Positions 23,339-31,988 of a DNA stretch of 64,000 nt are shown here, in pieces; positions within the stretch are counted from its first letter, which is position 1, and each line of letters starts with the position of its first letter. The stretch is from Corynebacterium testudinoris (GTDB lineage Bacteria; Actinomycetota; Actinomycetes; Mycobacteriales; Mycobacteriaceae). Below the pieces are notes generated by a model, which saw nothing but the letters and a program-made list of their open reading frames with translations, was not told the origin of the DNA and did no database searches. The position numbers and the translations under genes were made by a program. Where the stretch lies: contig NZ_CP011545.1 of NCBI RefSeq assembly GCF_001021045.1, positions 62,001 through 126,000 of the forward strand, given 5' to 3'.

Positions 23339-24028
23339 GTGGTGCGCCGCTTGCTCAAGGAGGAGGCTGCGCTCTTTCCTGGCCTGCATGTGCGGGAGGT
23401 GGTGACTGGTCAGCGGCTGGGGGAAACTGCCCGGCGCTGCGCGGAGCGGTTCCACACCGAGTGTGCGACCGAGGAATGGAAGGCGGTGCCGCCGCTGGTG
23501 ATCGCGACCGACGCGTCCCGGGGGTTCTCCGGGAAGCTCACCGGATTGGGCGCGGCAAACTCCTCCGGTGAGATCGCTTCCACGACCATCCAGACGCCGT
23601 CGATCGCGGCGGGGGAGTTCGCCGCCGTGGATCTGGCGCTGCAGACCTGGTGGTGCCAGGCACCCACCATCCACATCCTCACCGATTCCCAAGTGGTGTG
23701 GCGACGGCTGAATGGCTCGGACCTGGTGGGGCGGACGTCGAGAAGCAATGAGGAGAAGCTCTGCATTCGACGAGTCGACGCGGTGCGCGCCAGGGGAGTG
23801 GATCTTCGGGTGCATTGGGTGCGCGGACACAATGGGCACGTTCTCAACGACTGTGCAGATCGCTTAGCGATGGCCGCGCGCCGCAGCGTGCAATTCCAGC
23901 TCGGCGCCGAAGGGGACAAGGTCCCCCAGCGGCTGCGCGCGGAATTAGCGAAGGCACTGAAGCCCGGACTCGAATTGGTACCGGCGTCACGCTCCCGCGA
24001 CTATCGCCCCGCAATGTACGCGGGCTAG
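23339..24028 (+). CDS. RNase H-like nuclease domain protein
   Basis: RNase HI fold with the acidic catalytic residues in order: Asp in LVIATDASRGFSG, Glu in AAGEFAAVDLAL, Asp in IHILTDSQVVWRRL and the C-terminal Asp in WVRGHNGHVLNDCADRLA. An N-terminal region of about 50 residues precedes the domain. The start is doubtful: the first normal start codon is GTG 23339, without an RBS, yet coding-like sequence (LIIYVVDS) extends upstream to an in-frame TAG at 23303-23305, and GGAG stands 8 nt before an ATC. Probable role in RNA-DNA hybrid processing. Its stop overlaps that of the convergent CPBP gene. Confidence 0.82.
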   Translation: MVRRLLKEEAALFPGLHVREVVTGQRLGETARRCAERFHTECATEEWKAVPPLVIATDASRGFSGKLTGLGAANSSGEIASTTIQTPSIAAGEFAAVDLALQTWWCQAPTIHILTDSQVVWRRLNGSDLVGRTSRSNEEKLCIRRVDAVRARGVDLRVHWVRGHNGHVLNDCADRLAMAARRSVQFQLGAEGDKVPQRLRAELAKALKPGLELVPASRSRDYRPAMYAG

Positions 24029-24810
24029 GCCCCGGTGTCCACGCCGAGGAGTCGGAGGATGACAATCAAAACCAAGCCGCCGTAAGTCAGGGTGGCGTTG
24101 TTGACCAAGTGCATGAGGGCGGGGATCCAGGCATTTCTCGTCCAGATAAGCACGAGGTTCATGAGCAGGCCTGCTGCCATGTAGGGGATGGTGTCCACGA
24201 TGCCGCCGTTGAAATTCCAATAGTGGACGAGGCCGAAGAGGATGCTGTTAGCCAGGGTGGCGGCGGCTAGCTTCAGCGCGTTGCCCCACACGGGCAGCTT
24301 GGCCAGCAGGGTGTAGCGGAAAACAACCTCCTCGATGAACACAGTGATGTTCGGGGAGAGCAGCACGAAGGCGAGGGCCGCCATGGTGAGCCACGGAGCG
24401 GTCAGAGGATCCGGGGAATTGTCGGCCGGGAGCTCGCCACCCGAGGTGGATCTGGTCAGGGACACTCCCACCGCGTCCATGAGCTGGCGGGTGAGGAAGA
24501 TGACTACCTGCAGTCCAATTGCTCCCGCGATGATGATGCCGGCGCTTCGCCACGGCGCGCGTTTCAATGCGGCCCAGTGGGTGCGGAACATGGGGGCATA
24601 GCCAATGATCAATGCGGCGCCGATGAGCAAGCGGAAGGCGGAATCGACGCTGGCGGCACTGAGTGTGGAGAGGTGAGTCAAGTGGATCAGGTAACCGGCC
24701 AGCAAGATGGCAGGTACGGCGGCTAGCGCGAAGAAATCCCATGGTCCCCAGCGACGGTCCTCGTTCGTTAGATCTGGGCGAACCGCTGCGGTGTACGTGT
24801 CTCTGGGCAT
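24025..24810 (-). CDS. CPBP family intramembrane metalloprotease
   Basis: 261-residue membrane protein with about seven or eight hydrophobic segments. Defining motifs of the CPBP (Abi/CAAX protease-like) family are present: EEVVFRYTLLAKL (motif 1), FGLVHYWN (motif 2 His) and ALMHLVNNATL (motif 3, HxxxN). Role could be processing of a membrane peptide or bacteriocin self-immunity; target unknown. TAGTCT lies 6 nt before the ATG, so the mRNA is probably leaderless. Overlaps the end of the RNase H-like gene by 4 bp on the opposite strand. Confidence 0.85.
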   Translation of the reverse strand: MPRDTYTAAVRPDLTNEDRRWGPWDFFALAAVPAILLAGYLIHLTHLSTLSAASVDSAFRLLIGAALIIGYAPMFRTHWAALKRAPWRSAGIIIAGAIGLQVVIFLTRQLMDAVGVSLTRSTSGGELPADNSPDPLTAPWLTMAALAFVLLSPNITVFIEEVVFRYTLLAKLPVWGNALKLAAATLANSILFGLVHYWNFNGGIVDTIPYMAAGLLMNLVLIWTRNAWIPALMHLVNNATLTYGGLVLIVILRLLGVDTGA

Positions 24811-24903
24811 TGTGTAAGACTATCGGGCTGCTCCCAGGTGCTCGCAAGCCCTCCAAAAGGGGGCAGGCGGAAGAAAAAATCTGGTGGATGTCGGTGAATG
24901 CAC

Positions 24904-24944
24904 TTGACGCGCATCACAACGTGTTCTAGGTTAGCCTTACCTTA
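24904..24944 (+). promoter_or_regulatory. Promoter with strong DtxR box
   Basis: -35 TTGACG (24904-24909), 17-bp spacer, -10 TAGGTT (24927-24932). CTAGGTTAGCCTTACCTTA (24926-24944) matches the DtxR consensus at 17 of 19 positions and covers the -10 box, so the following gene should be strongly repressed by iron. Confidence 0.85.
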
Positions 24945-24962
24945 GGTTAGGGAGAACCGCTT

Positions 24963-25742
24963 ATGATCAGCACCACCACGTACGCAGAGAGCCTGGCTCG
25001 ACGTATTTTTCATGGCGCCGGCGCATTGTCGCTGGTGCCTTATCGCGTCGACTCCACCGCTCACTTCCCGGTCCTCGCGCACGGCATCAATGCGCACGGC
25101 CAGTTGGTGGTTGCCTGCGCCGCCGCCGACACGGAGCGCATGGGCGACCGTACGGGGGAGACAGCAGTACGCGTGGATGGGATCAAGAAGTCCCTCGAAT
25201 TCGACGTAGACATCACCGTCGCCAGCCTGCACGCCCTCGCAGACATCACGTGGGTCGAGCCGGGGGCTGCGGTGGAGGGCCTCGACGTCGACCCCAACCC
25301 GTACCTCAGGTTCGGTGTACTCAAGCTGGACAACGTGTTCATCCGCGGCCCGCAGGGAACCACGCGCACCTCCTTCGATGAGCTCATCGAAGGAAAGTTG
25401 GACTCGCGGGAACTTGATGCCCGCGAACTCGACGCTCGCGAGGCGGTTGATCGCCTTCCGGTGTGGCGCCAGTCCCAGCTCATCGACGACGTTTTGGGCG
25501 GCAACCTCCCGGGCATTCTCCTGGCAGATCGCGTGCAGCCGCTGTGCTCATCGCATCATTTCCGCCTGTGGGTTGCGGACGTTGATCCCCGCGGAATCGT
25601 GCTGCTCAAGGCCACCGATGACCGGGTCACCACCGTGCTCGTGCAGTTCGCCGAGCGGGTCACCACTATCGAAGACTTGGCCCGGGCAGTCGATGTCCTG
25701 GCCGTACCTGCCTCGGACCGGAACGCTTCACCGCGTATCTGA
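24963..25742 (+). CDS. Iron-regulated cytoplasmic protein, possibly DUF2470/HugZ-like
   Basis: 259 residues, no signal peptide or membrane segment. The N-terminal half (FHGAGALSLVPYRVDSTAHF, HGINAHGQLVVACAAADTER) is reminiscent of the split-barrel FMN/haem-binding fold found in DUF2470 and HugZ-type proteins; this is a weak resemblance. A tandem charged repeat, LDSRELDARELDAREAVDRL, lies near residues 142-161. A SSHHFRLW segment near residue 200 supplies a His pair. RBS and a DtxR-covered promoter precede it and a strong terminator follows, so it is a single-gene iron-repressed unit. A role in haem or siderophore iron use is inferred from regulation. Confidence 0.6.
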   Translation: MISTTTYAESLARRIFHGAGALSLVPYRVDSTAHFPVLAHGINAHGQLVVACAAADTERMGDRTGETAVRVDGIKKSLEFDVDITVASLHALADITWVEPGAAVEGLDVDPNPYLRFGVLKLDNVFIRGPQGTTRTSFDELIEGKLDSRELDARELDAREAVDRLPVWRQSQLIDDVLGGNLPGILLADRVQPLCSSHHFRLWVADVDPRGIVLLKATDDRVTTVLVQFAERVTTIEDLARAVDVLAVPASDRNASPRI

Positions 25743-25758
25743 TACCCGGAAACCGAGG

Positions 25759-25795
25759 AACGCGCGGAACCCCTGCTAGGGTTCCGCGCGTTTAC
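25759..25795 (+). terminator. Intrinsic terminator
   Basis: AACGCGCGGAACCC (25759-25772) pairs perfectly with GGGTTCCGCGCGTT (25779-25792) across a 6-nt loop, followed by TAC/TCTT. It ends the iron-regulated gene and may also serve the convergent Cys-rich gene. Confidence 0.85.
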
Positions 25796-25806
25796 TCTTG
25801 CCGTGA

Positions 25807-26085
25807 TTAGCGAGCTGCGTAGCTTGCACAGTTGGCGGCCTCTCCGACAATGTCGATGCTGGCGGAGGTGCACATGAGGTTTTCGTTGTGCTTACAGTCC
25901 AGACGTTGACACGCTCCGACGTGGCCGTCAGCGGTATCAAGTCCGGCGCGCAGGTCGAGCGTGGAGAAGGTTCCACAGGCAGCTGCCTCGGTGCCGCCAA
26001 CGGTGATGGCGAAAGCGGTGCAGCCATCATTGTTGAAGGCGCAGGCGGTGGTGGTGCAGGAAGAGACCTTGGTGATGGTGGACAT
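25807..26085 (-). CDS. Cys-rich DUF1540-type protein with two repeats
   Basis: 92 residues beginning MSTITKVSSCTTTACAFNND. Two copies of a Cys-rich unit are visible, each with four Cys: CTTTACAFNNDGCTAFAI ... ACGTF, and ACQRLDCKHNENLMCTSASI ... NCASY. This is the DUF1540 pattern, a presumed metal-binding module. RBS AAGGAG lies 9 nt before the ATG at 26085; a longer frame upstream runs through the promoter. An iron-box-like palindrome lies about 85 bp upstream. Function unknown; metal binding or storage is a reasonable guess. Confidence 0.8.
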   Translation of the reverse strand: MSTITKVSSCTTTACAFNNDGCTAFAITVGGTEAAACGTFSTLDLRAGLDTADGHVGACQRLDCKHNENLMCTSASIDIVGEAANCASYAAR

Positions 26086-26169
26086 GATGCGTTTCTCCTT
26101 GGATGTGAGATCTTCTGGTGTCGACGCGTATCTGATGTCCCCCATGATAAAGGCGATGACCTGGGGAAA

Positions 26170-26191
26170 CAAGGAAGGTTAGCCTGCCTTG
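26170..26191. promoter_or_regulatory. Iron-box-like palindrome upstream of the DUF1540 gene
   Basis: An imperfect 22-bp palindrome whose ends are CAAGG and CCTTG contains AAGGTTAGCCT, a perfect DtxR half-site; the other half is diverged. Metal control by DtxR or a related regulator is possible. Confidence 0.45.
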
Positions 26192-26222
26192 CGCACTACG
26201 GCGGGTCTAGATCGATGACCAA

Positions 26223-26939
26223 CTAGTCCCGGTTGGGCAGCAAACTGTAGAACCAGAGAATGTGTTCCTCGAGGGCGAGGGAGGCGTCTTCACCTCGGCG
26301 CTCACGCACGGCGTGGAAGATCCGATGGTGCTGTTCCTGCAGGGAGCGGCTGATTTCTGGCCAGTGGCTGACCGCCGCGACGGTCTCCTGAACATAGCCA
26401 ATGGTGGCTTGGCGGAGAGAATCCATCATGGTCTCGACGACGACGTTGCCGGTGAGGGAAGCGAGCAAAATGTGGAACTCGGCGTCATAGCGATGGAACT
26501 CGTCGGCGGGCAGCTCGGGGTTGTCCATGAGACCCAAAAGGTACCCGGCCCGGGCGAGACAGGACTCGCGTAGATCAGAGTCCGGTGCCACCGCGGCTTC
26601 CAGCGCGGACTGGGTTTCTAGGAGTACGCGGGTGTTGACGATGTCGCGCACCGGCAACGACCGCGTGGCCACGTGCATCCGCAGTGCCCAGGCAAGGGCG
26701 GCGGAAGGTTCGGAGATGACCACGGCCCCCGCGTTCGGGCCCGAGCCCGTGGAGGAGCGGACGAGGCCCATGGCATCGAGGACGCGGATTGCCTCGCGCA
26801 CAGAGGCGCGGGAAATGCCGAAGTCCTCGGCGAGTTGGCGCTCGGCCGGCAGTTTGTCGCCGACCGAGATTTCACCGGAACGCAGGCGCGCTTCCAACCA
26901 GTCGAGGACGATGGAGTAAGCGCGGGTGGGGGCTGCCAT
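26223..26939 (-). CDS. lldR: FadR-type GntR regulator, probably the lactate repressor LldR
   Basis: 238 residues. N-terminal GntR winged helix (VGDKLPAERQLAEDFGISRASVREAIRVLDAMGLV) and C-terminal FCD effector domain with metal-binding residues expected in DAEFHILLASLTGN and EQHHRIFHAVRER. RBS AAGGAG is 8-9 nt before the ATG. It lies beside lldP and lutABC, and TGGTnnnACCA operators sit between those genes, so it likely represses lactate uptake and oxidation until L-lactate binds, as C. glutamicum LldR does. Transcribed in the same direction as lldP but separated by 85 bp. Confidence 0.85.
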   Translation of the reverse strand: MAAPTRAYSIVLDWLEARLRSGEISVGDKLPAERQLAEDFGISRASVREAIRVLDAMGLVRSSTGSGPNAGAVVISEPSAALAWALRMHVATRSLPVRDIVNTRVLLETQSALEAAVAPDSDLRESCLARAGYLLGLMDNPELPADEFHRYDAEFHILLASLTGNVVVETMMDSLRQATIGYVQETVAAVSHWPEISRSLQEQHHRIFHAVRERRGEDASLALEEHILWFYSLLPNRD

Positions 26940-27024
26940 GGCAGGGGGACTCCTTGAATACTGCGTGATAAGGGCCCTTGAAGAAGGTCCAGGGGAACAT
27001 TCTAGGCAAGGGCCCAGGGTGCCC

Positions 27025-28695
27025 TTATGCGGGGGGCAGCATCCAGGACAAGACGTTGGACTGGAGGAAGACCAAGCAGCACAGGAGGAACAGCAGGCCC
27101 AGGGACCACCAGACGACGGACCGGAAGATGGCGGATTCCTTGCCTTCCATGCCGACCGCGGTGGCGGCGATGGCGAGGGACTGCGGGGAGATCATCTTGC
27201 CCACGACGCCACCGGAGGTGTTGGCGGCGGTCATGAGGTAGGGATCCAGGCCAGCGCCTTCGGCGGCGGTCTTCTGCAGGTTGGCAAACAGGGCGTTGGC
27301 CGAGGTGTCCGAGCCGGTGACGGCGGTGCCGAGCCAGCCGAGGACCGGGGAGAAGAAGGCGAAGGCGGCGCCCGCACCAGCGACCCAGGTACCGATGGAG
27401 ATGGTCTGGCCGGAGAAGTTCATCACGTACGCCAGGGCGAGAACGCTGACGATGGTGAGCCCGGACCAGCGCATCTTCCAGAAGGAGCGGCCGATTTCAG
27501 CGAGGGCATTGCTGATGGAGAGCTTGAAGCGGCCGTTGCCGTTGAAGGAGGAGTAGATGATGGCCACGAGGAGGCCCGAGATGAGCAGCAAGGTGCCGGG
27601 GCTGGAGAGCCACTGGAACTTGTAGATGGTGCCGGTGATGGGGTCGCCAGCTGCGTTGAGCAGGCGGCCATCGAGGCCCGGCCACGGAATCTTGACGTCG
27701 GTAGCGGCGAGTGCGGCGGGGATGTTGACGCCCCAGGTCCACAGCTTGGCTACACCGAAGACGGCGACGACGAGGACGTAGGGGAGGACGGCCATCCACA
27801 CGCGGCCCGGGGTGAGGGATTCCGGTGCCGGGGGCTTCTCCACGCCGAGGCTTTCGCGGACGCGGTCGGCGCCGCGCGGGTGCCAGAAGCGAAGCAGGAT
27901 GACGGCGGAGGCCAGGCCAGCGAGGGCGGCGACGACGTCGGTGAGCTCGTAGGAGAAGTGCGTGGAGCACCACCACTGGGCGATGGCGAAGGAGGCGCCG
28001 ATGACGAGCGCTGCGGGCCAGGCTTCCTTGATGCCGCGCACGCCGTCGATGATCAGGAGCAGGATGAACGGCACCATGACGGCGAAGAAGGGGGCCTGGT
28101 GTCCGACGACGGCGCCGATGTGGGCGGAGTCGAGGCCGGTGATGGTTCCGGCGGTGGTGATGGGGATGGCCACGGCGCCGAAGGCCACGGGGGCGGTGTT
28201 GGCGATGAGGACGACGGTGGCGGTCTTGAGCGGCTTGAGGCCTAGCGCCAGGATCATCGTCGCGGTGATGGCCACGGGTGCGCCGAAGCCGGCGAGGGCT
28301 TCGAGGAGTCCACCGAAACAGAAGGCGATGAGGATGGCCTGAATGCGCAGGTCACCGCCGCCAATGGTGTCGAAGATGGTGCGCATGTCTTCGAATCGTC
28401 CGGAGAGGACGGTGACTTGGTAGAACCAGAGGGCGAGAACGACGATCCAGACGATCGGGAAGAAGCCGAACACGGCGCCTTGGGAGGCCGAGAGCATGGC
28501 CAAATCCCATGGCATCCCGAAACCGAAGATGGCGACGAGGATGGCGACGGCCAAGGCGGTCAGACCCGATACGTGAGCTCGCGCCTTAACCGCGAGCAGC
28601 ATGACGAAGAAGGTGATCAGGGGCAATGTGCCGACGAGGGCCGAGACGGCGAGACTGCCGCCGACGGCGTCGGTTAGCGCGGTATAGGTGCTCAC
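27025..28695 (-). CDS. lldP: L-lactate permease
   Basis: 556-residue lactate permease (LctP family) with about twelve membrane segments; imports lactate with protons. Family landmarks include GGLLEALAGFGAPVAITATM, NTAPVAFGAVAIPITTAG and the C-terminal GVVGKMISPQSLAIAATAVG. I start at GTG 28695, preceded by RBS AGGAG 7 nt upstream; the ATG further up lies in the operator region. Promoter on the minus strand: TTGACC (28776-28781), 17-bp spacer, TAACGT (28753-28758), with two operator sites between promoter and gene. Divergent from lutABC. Confidence 0.92.
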   Translation of the reverse strand: MSTYTALTDAVGGSLAVSALVGTLPLITFFVMLLAVKARAHVSGLTALAVAILVAIFGFGMPWDLAMLSASQGAVFGFFPIVWIVVLALWFYQVTVLSGRFEDMRTIFDTIGGGDLRIQAILIAFCFGGLLEALAGFGAPVAITATMILALGLKPLKTATVVLIANTAPVAFGAVAIPITTAGTITGLDSAHIGAVVGHQAPFFAVMVPFILLLIIDGVRGIKEAWPAALVIGASFAIAQWWCSTHFSYELTDVVAALAGLASAVILLRFWHPRGADRVRESLGVEKPPAPESLTPGRVWMAVLPYVLVVAVFGVAKLWTWGVNIPAALAATDVKIPWPGLDGRLLNAAGDPITGTIYKFQWLSSPGTLLLISGLLVAIIYSSFNGNGRFKLSISNALAEIGRSFWKMRWSGLTIVSVLALAYVMNFSGQTISIGTWVAGAGAAFAFFSPVLGWLGTAVTGSDTSANALFANLQKTAAEGAGLDPYLMTAANTSGGVVGKMISPQSLAIAATAVGMEGKESAIFRSVVWWSLGLLFLLCCLVFLQSNVLSWMLPPA

Positions 28696-28722
28696 GCGTG
28701 TCTCCTGTGAATCCGTAGAGTA

Positions 28723-28844
28723 TGGCCTGACCACTATGGTCAGTCCACAGAGACGTTATATGGCACGGGTCACAGGGTCAAGTGATTTGGTGGGGTATCA
28801 CTAACTTGCGTGATCCTGCTCACTGTCATATCATGGTCTGACCA
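28723..28844. promoter_or_regulatory. LldR-type operators and divergent lldP/lutA promoters
   Basis: GntR-type sites TGGnnnnnCCA lie at 28723-28733 (TGGCCTGACCA), 28737-28747 (TGGTCAGTCCA) and 28834-28844 (TGGTCTGACCA, the perfect form). The plus-strand promoter for lutABC is TTGCGT (28806-28811), 17 bp, TATCAT (28829-28834), directly abutting the third site; the minus-strand promoter for lldP is described with that gene. Repression of both sides by LldR is expected. Confidence 0.78.
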
Positions 28845-28868
28845 CAGGCAATCGACTTTGGAGGCTTC

Positions 28869-29678
28869 ATGAAGATCGCCTTATTCTCCACCTGCATCGT
28901 TGATGCGATGTACCCCCGGGTGGCTCTAGCCACCGTCCGCATCCTGGAAAGACTCGGCCACGAAGTCGTCTTTCCCACCGGTCAGGGCTGTTGTTCCCAG
29001 ATGCACGTTAACAGCGGCTACCTCGACGATGCGCTTCCGGTGGTGAAAAACCACGTCAAGGCCTTCCAGCAGGCCGATTATGACGTGGCCGTCGCCCCGT
29101 CTGGCTCATGCGTCGCCTCCCTCGGCCACCAGCAGCCGATGGTCGCTCGCGCCGCCGGCGACGAAGGCCTGGCCCGCGATGCCCAGGCTGTGGCCGATAA
29201 CACGTATGAGCTTTCTCAACTGCTTATCGACGTCTTGGGGGTCACCGATGCTGCCAAGCAGCTCGGTTCCTACTTCCCCCACTCGGTGACTTACCACCCG
29301 TCTTGCCACGGAAAGCGCCTGCTCAACCTGGGTGATCGCCAGCCCACGCTGCTGCGTTCGGTGGAGGGCATCGATTTCCGGGAGCTCCCCGATGCCGCCG
29401 AGTGTTGCGGCTTCGGCGGCACGTTCTCCCTCAAGAACCCGGATGTCTCCGGCGCGATGGCGGAAGAAAAGATCGGCAATATTCGGTCCACCGGCGCCGA
29501 GATCTGCACCGGTGGCGACGCCGCCTGCCTCCTCCACATCGGTGGTGCGATTCGCCACCGCGGCGAGTCCGGCATGCAGACCCTGCACTTCGCTGAGATC
29601 CTCGCCTCCACCCGCGAGAATCCCCTCGACCTCTCCCACGGCTACAGCCATGCAATCCCGGAAGGAGCCTCGCGATGA
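28869..29678 (+). CDS. lutA: Lactate utilisation protein LutA (Fe-S oxidoreductase)
   Basis: 269 residues with two CCG domains: GQGCCSQMHVNSGY and HPSCHGKR ... AAECCGFGGTFSLK, which bind an iron-sulfur or heterodisulfide-reductase-like cluster. LutA works with LutB and LutC to oxidise L-lactate to pyruvate, passing electrons to the respiratory chain. RBS TTGGAGG lies about 7 nt before the ATG. First gene of lutABC, overlapping lutB by an ATGA. A CGTCGATAAGC motif (29222-29232) falls within it as part of LLIDV. Confidence 0.93.
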   Translation: MKIALFSTCIVDAMYPRVALATVRILERLGHEVVFPTGQGCCSQMHVNSGYLDDALPVVKNHVKAFQQADYDVAVAPSGSCVASLGHQQPMVARAAGDEGLARDAQAVADNTYELSQLLIDVLGVTDAAKQLGSYFPHSVTYHPSCHGKRLLNLGDRQPTLLRSVEGIDFRELPDAAECCGFGGTFSLKNPDVSGAMAEEKIGNIRSTGAEICTGGDAACLLHIGGAIRHRGESGMQTLHFAEILASTRENPLDLSHGYSHAIPEGASR

Positions 29679-31183
29679 GCCCCGTCACCCTCGGCATGCC
29701 AGTCGTGCACGGTCAAGGCAACATCCATATCGACGTCCCCTTCCCCGATGCGGCGAAGAAGGAGATGCGCAACGAGCAGATGCGCGCGAATATCCACCAC
29801 GCGACGCACACTATTCGTGGCAAGCGCCAGCGCGTCGTTGATGAGCTGCCCGATTGGCAGGATCTGCGCAACTCCGGCTCCGCCCTCAAGGAAACCGTCA
29901 GCGCTCGCCTACCCGAGCTGCTGGAGGAGTTCGAGCGCAACTTCACCGCCCGCGGTGGCACCGTCCACTGGGCGCGGGACGCGGAAGAAGCCAACCGCAT
30001 CGTCGCCGACCTCATCAAGGCCAAGGGCGTCGACGAGGTGATCAAGGTCAAGTCCATGGCCACCCAGGAGATCGGCCTCAACGAAGCCCTCGAGGAAGAA
30101 GGCATCTCCGCCTTCGAAACCGACCTGGCCGAGCTCATCGTCCAGCTGGGACACGACAAGCCTTCCCACATTCTCGTCCCCGCGATTCACCGCAACCGCA
30201 ACGAGATCCGGGAGATCTTCGTCCGCGAGATGCCCGAGACCGACGAGTCACTGACCAATGAGCCCGGCGTGCTGGCCGAAGCTGCCCGCAGCCACCTCCG
30301 CGAGAAGTTCCTCTCCACTTCCGTCGCCATCTCCGGCGCGAACTTCGGTGTGGCCTCCACCGGCACCCTCACGGTCGTCGAGTCCGAGGGCAACGGCCGC
30401 ATGTGCCTCACCCTGCCGGACACGCTCATCACCGTCATGGGCATCGAAAAGATCGTCCCGACCTTCGACGACCTGGAGGTGTTCCTCCAGCTGTTGCCGC
30501 GGTCGTCGACAGGCGAACGCATGAACCCCTACACCTCGATGTGGACCGGAGTCACCCCTGGTGACGGCCCGCAGGATGTCCACGTTGTCCTGCTGGACAA
30601 CGGTCGTACCGCCGTGCTTGACGACGCCGCCGGCCGTTCCGCTCTCCACTGCATCCGCTGCTCCGCGTGCCTCAACGTCTGCCCCGTCTACGAGCACACC
30701 GGCGGTCACGCCTACGGCTCCACCTACCCGGGGCCCATCGGCGCGATCCTGTCACCGCAGCTCACCGGCATCACCTCCGAGGAGAACGCCACCCTGCCGT
30801 TCGCTTCCTCCCTGTGTGGCGCCTGCTACGAAGTCTGCCCCGTGAAGATCAACATCCCCGACATCCTCGTGCACCTGCGTGCCCAGGCCGTCGAGGCGCA
30901 TGACAACAAGATCCCCTCGCAGTTCGATCTGCTGATGAAGGGCGCATCCATCATGATGTCCTCCGGCGTATTCATGTCCCTGGCGGAACGCTTCCTCCCG
31001 CTCGGCGCACTCGTCGGACGCAAGGGAATCGCCTGGCTACCCGGCGTCGCCAGCGGCTGGACCCAAGAACGCGTCGTACCCACCCCGCCCACCAGCTCCT
31101 TCCGCAACTGGTGGAGCAAGCACTCGTCGGAGACTGATTACCGACTCGACGTCGATGGCGCTACCGCACCGGAGGAGAACTAA
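29675..31183 (+). CDS. lutB: Lactate utilisation protein LutB (Fe-S protein)
   Basis: 502 residues. N-terminal LUD domain (VIKVKSMATQEIGLNEAL, ISGANFGVASTGTLTVVESEG) and two ferredoxin-like [4Fe-4S] motifs, CIRCSACLNVCPVY and CGACYEVCPVKI, near residues 330 and 385. Electron-transfer subunit of the LutABC lactate dehydrogenase complex. Overlaps lutA by ATGA and is followed by lutC at once, so stoichiometric expression is likely. Confidence 0.95.
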   Translation: MSPVTLGMPVVHGQGNIHIDVPFPDAAKKEMRNEQMRANIHHATHTIRGKRQRVVDELPDWQDLRNSGSALKETVSARLPELLEEFERNFTARGGTVHWARDAEEANRIVADLIKAKGVDEVIKVKSMATQEIGLNEALEEEGISAFETDLAELIVQLGHDKPSHILVPAIHRNRNEIREIFVREMPETDESLTNEPGVLAEAARSHLREKFLSTSVAISGANFGVASTGTLTVVESEGNGRMCLTLPDTLITVMGIEKIVPTFDDLEVFLQLLPRSSTGERMNPYTSMWTGVTPGDGPQDVHVVLLDNGRTAVLDDAAGRSALHCIRCSACLNVCPVYEHTGGHAYGSTYPGPIGAILSPQLTGITSEENATLPFASSLCGACYEVCPVKINIPDILVHLRAQAVEAHDNKIPSQFDLLMKGASIMMSSGVFMSLAERFLPLGALVGRKGIAWLPGVASGWTQERVVPTPPTSSFRNWWSKHSSETDYRLDVDGATAPEEN

Positions 31184-31795
31184 ATGTCTGACGCCAAAAC
31201 CGAGATCCTCTCCCGCATCCACAACGCACTCCACGATCACCCCGCCGCCCCCGAGGTCCCCCGCGCCTACCGCCAGACTTCGACCATGGGCCGCGAGGAC
31301 CTCCTGGAAATGCTGGAAGATCGCCTCATCGACTACAAGGCTGGCGTCTACCGCGAAACCGCAGAAACCCTGCCTAACCGCATCGCCGAACTGCTCAACG
31401 ACGGCGCCCGTATCGTCATCCCCGCCGGCCTCCCGCTCGAATGGCTCCCCGGCTCCATCGAACCGGTCGTCGACGAACAGCTCGGTGTCCGCGACCTCGA
31501 CGCCCTTGACGGCGTGATCACCTCCTCCACCGTCTCCTGCGCCGAAACCGGCACGATCTTCCTTAGCGGCCGCGACAACGAAGGACGCCGCGCCATCTCC
31601 CTCGTCCCCGACCACCACATCTGCATCGTGCCCGTGGACAGCATCGTCGAACTCATCCCCGAAGCCCTCAAACGAGTCGAACCCACCGCCCCGATCACCA
31701 TGATCTCCGGACCCTCCGCCACCTCGGACATTGAGCTCGAGCGCGTCGAAGGCGTCCACGGTCCCCGCACCCTGGATGTGGTGCTGCTGGGGTAG
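31184..31795 (+). CDS. lutC: Lactate utilisation protein LutC
   Basis: 203 residues, LUD domain protein: GVITSSTVSCAETGTIFLSG and SLVPDHHICIVPVDSIVE are family landmarks, and the C-terminus reads SGPSATSDIELERVEGVHGP. Third subunit of LutABC. It starts directly after the lutB stop. No clear U-tailed terminator follows; the 31835-31914 inverted repeat and then the IS element come next. Confidence 0.93.
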   Translation: MSDAKTEILSRIHNALHDHPAAPEVPRAYRQTSTMGREDLLEMLEDRLIDYKAGVYRETAETLPNRIAELLNDGARIVIPAGLPLEWLPGSIEPVVDEQLGVRDLDALDGVITSSTVSCAETGTIFLSGRDNEGRRAISLVPDHHICIVPVDSIVELIPEALKRVEPTAPITMISGPSATSDIELERVEGVHGPRTLDVVLLG

Positions 31796-31834
31796 GGGGT
31801 GCACGGCTAGGACCTTGACCCTGACTGGACGTGT

Positions 31835-31914
31835 GTGATTTCACCCCGTCGATACGAGTCCTCTCATGTGCCCCTTTGGGTTGAATCCGGGCTCTTTCGA
31901 CGGGGTGAAATCAC
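31835..31914. repeat. 80-bp intergenic inverted-repeat element, copy 1
   Basis: GTGATTTCACCCCGTCGA (31835-31852) and its perfect complement TCGACGGGGTGAAATCAC (31897-31914) enclose 44 bp. A related element is at 46215-46298, sharing the left arm and the inner GAGTCCTYTCA. The IS element is inserted 5 bp beyond the right arm. It could act as a terminator for lutABC, but there is no U-run. Confidence 0.8.
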
Positions 31915-31988
31915 CGGGGGGGTCTGCTGCACGATCAGGTGACAACCGAGCAGCCTAATCAGATGGTTGGGCTGGAAGGATGTACACC

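Noticed and set aside
26926..28245. 439-codon plus-strand frame opposite lldP
   Set aside because: Gly/Glu/Asp-biased antisense frame, explained by codon bias of the permease gene.
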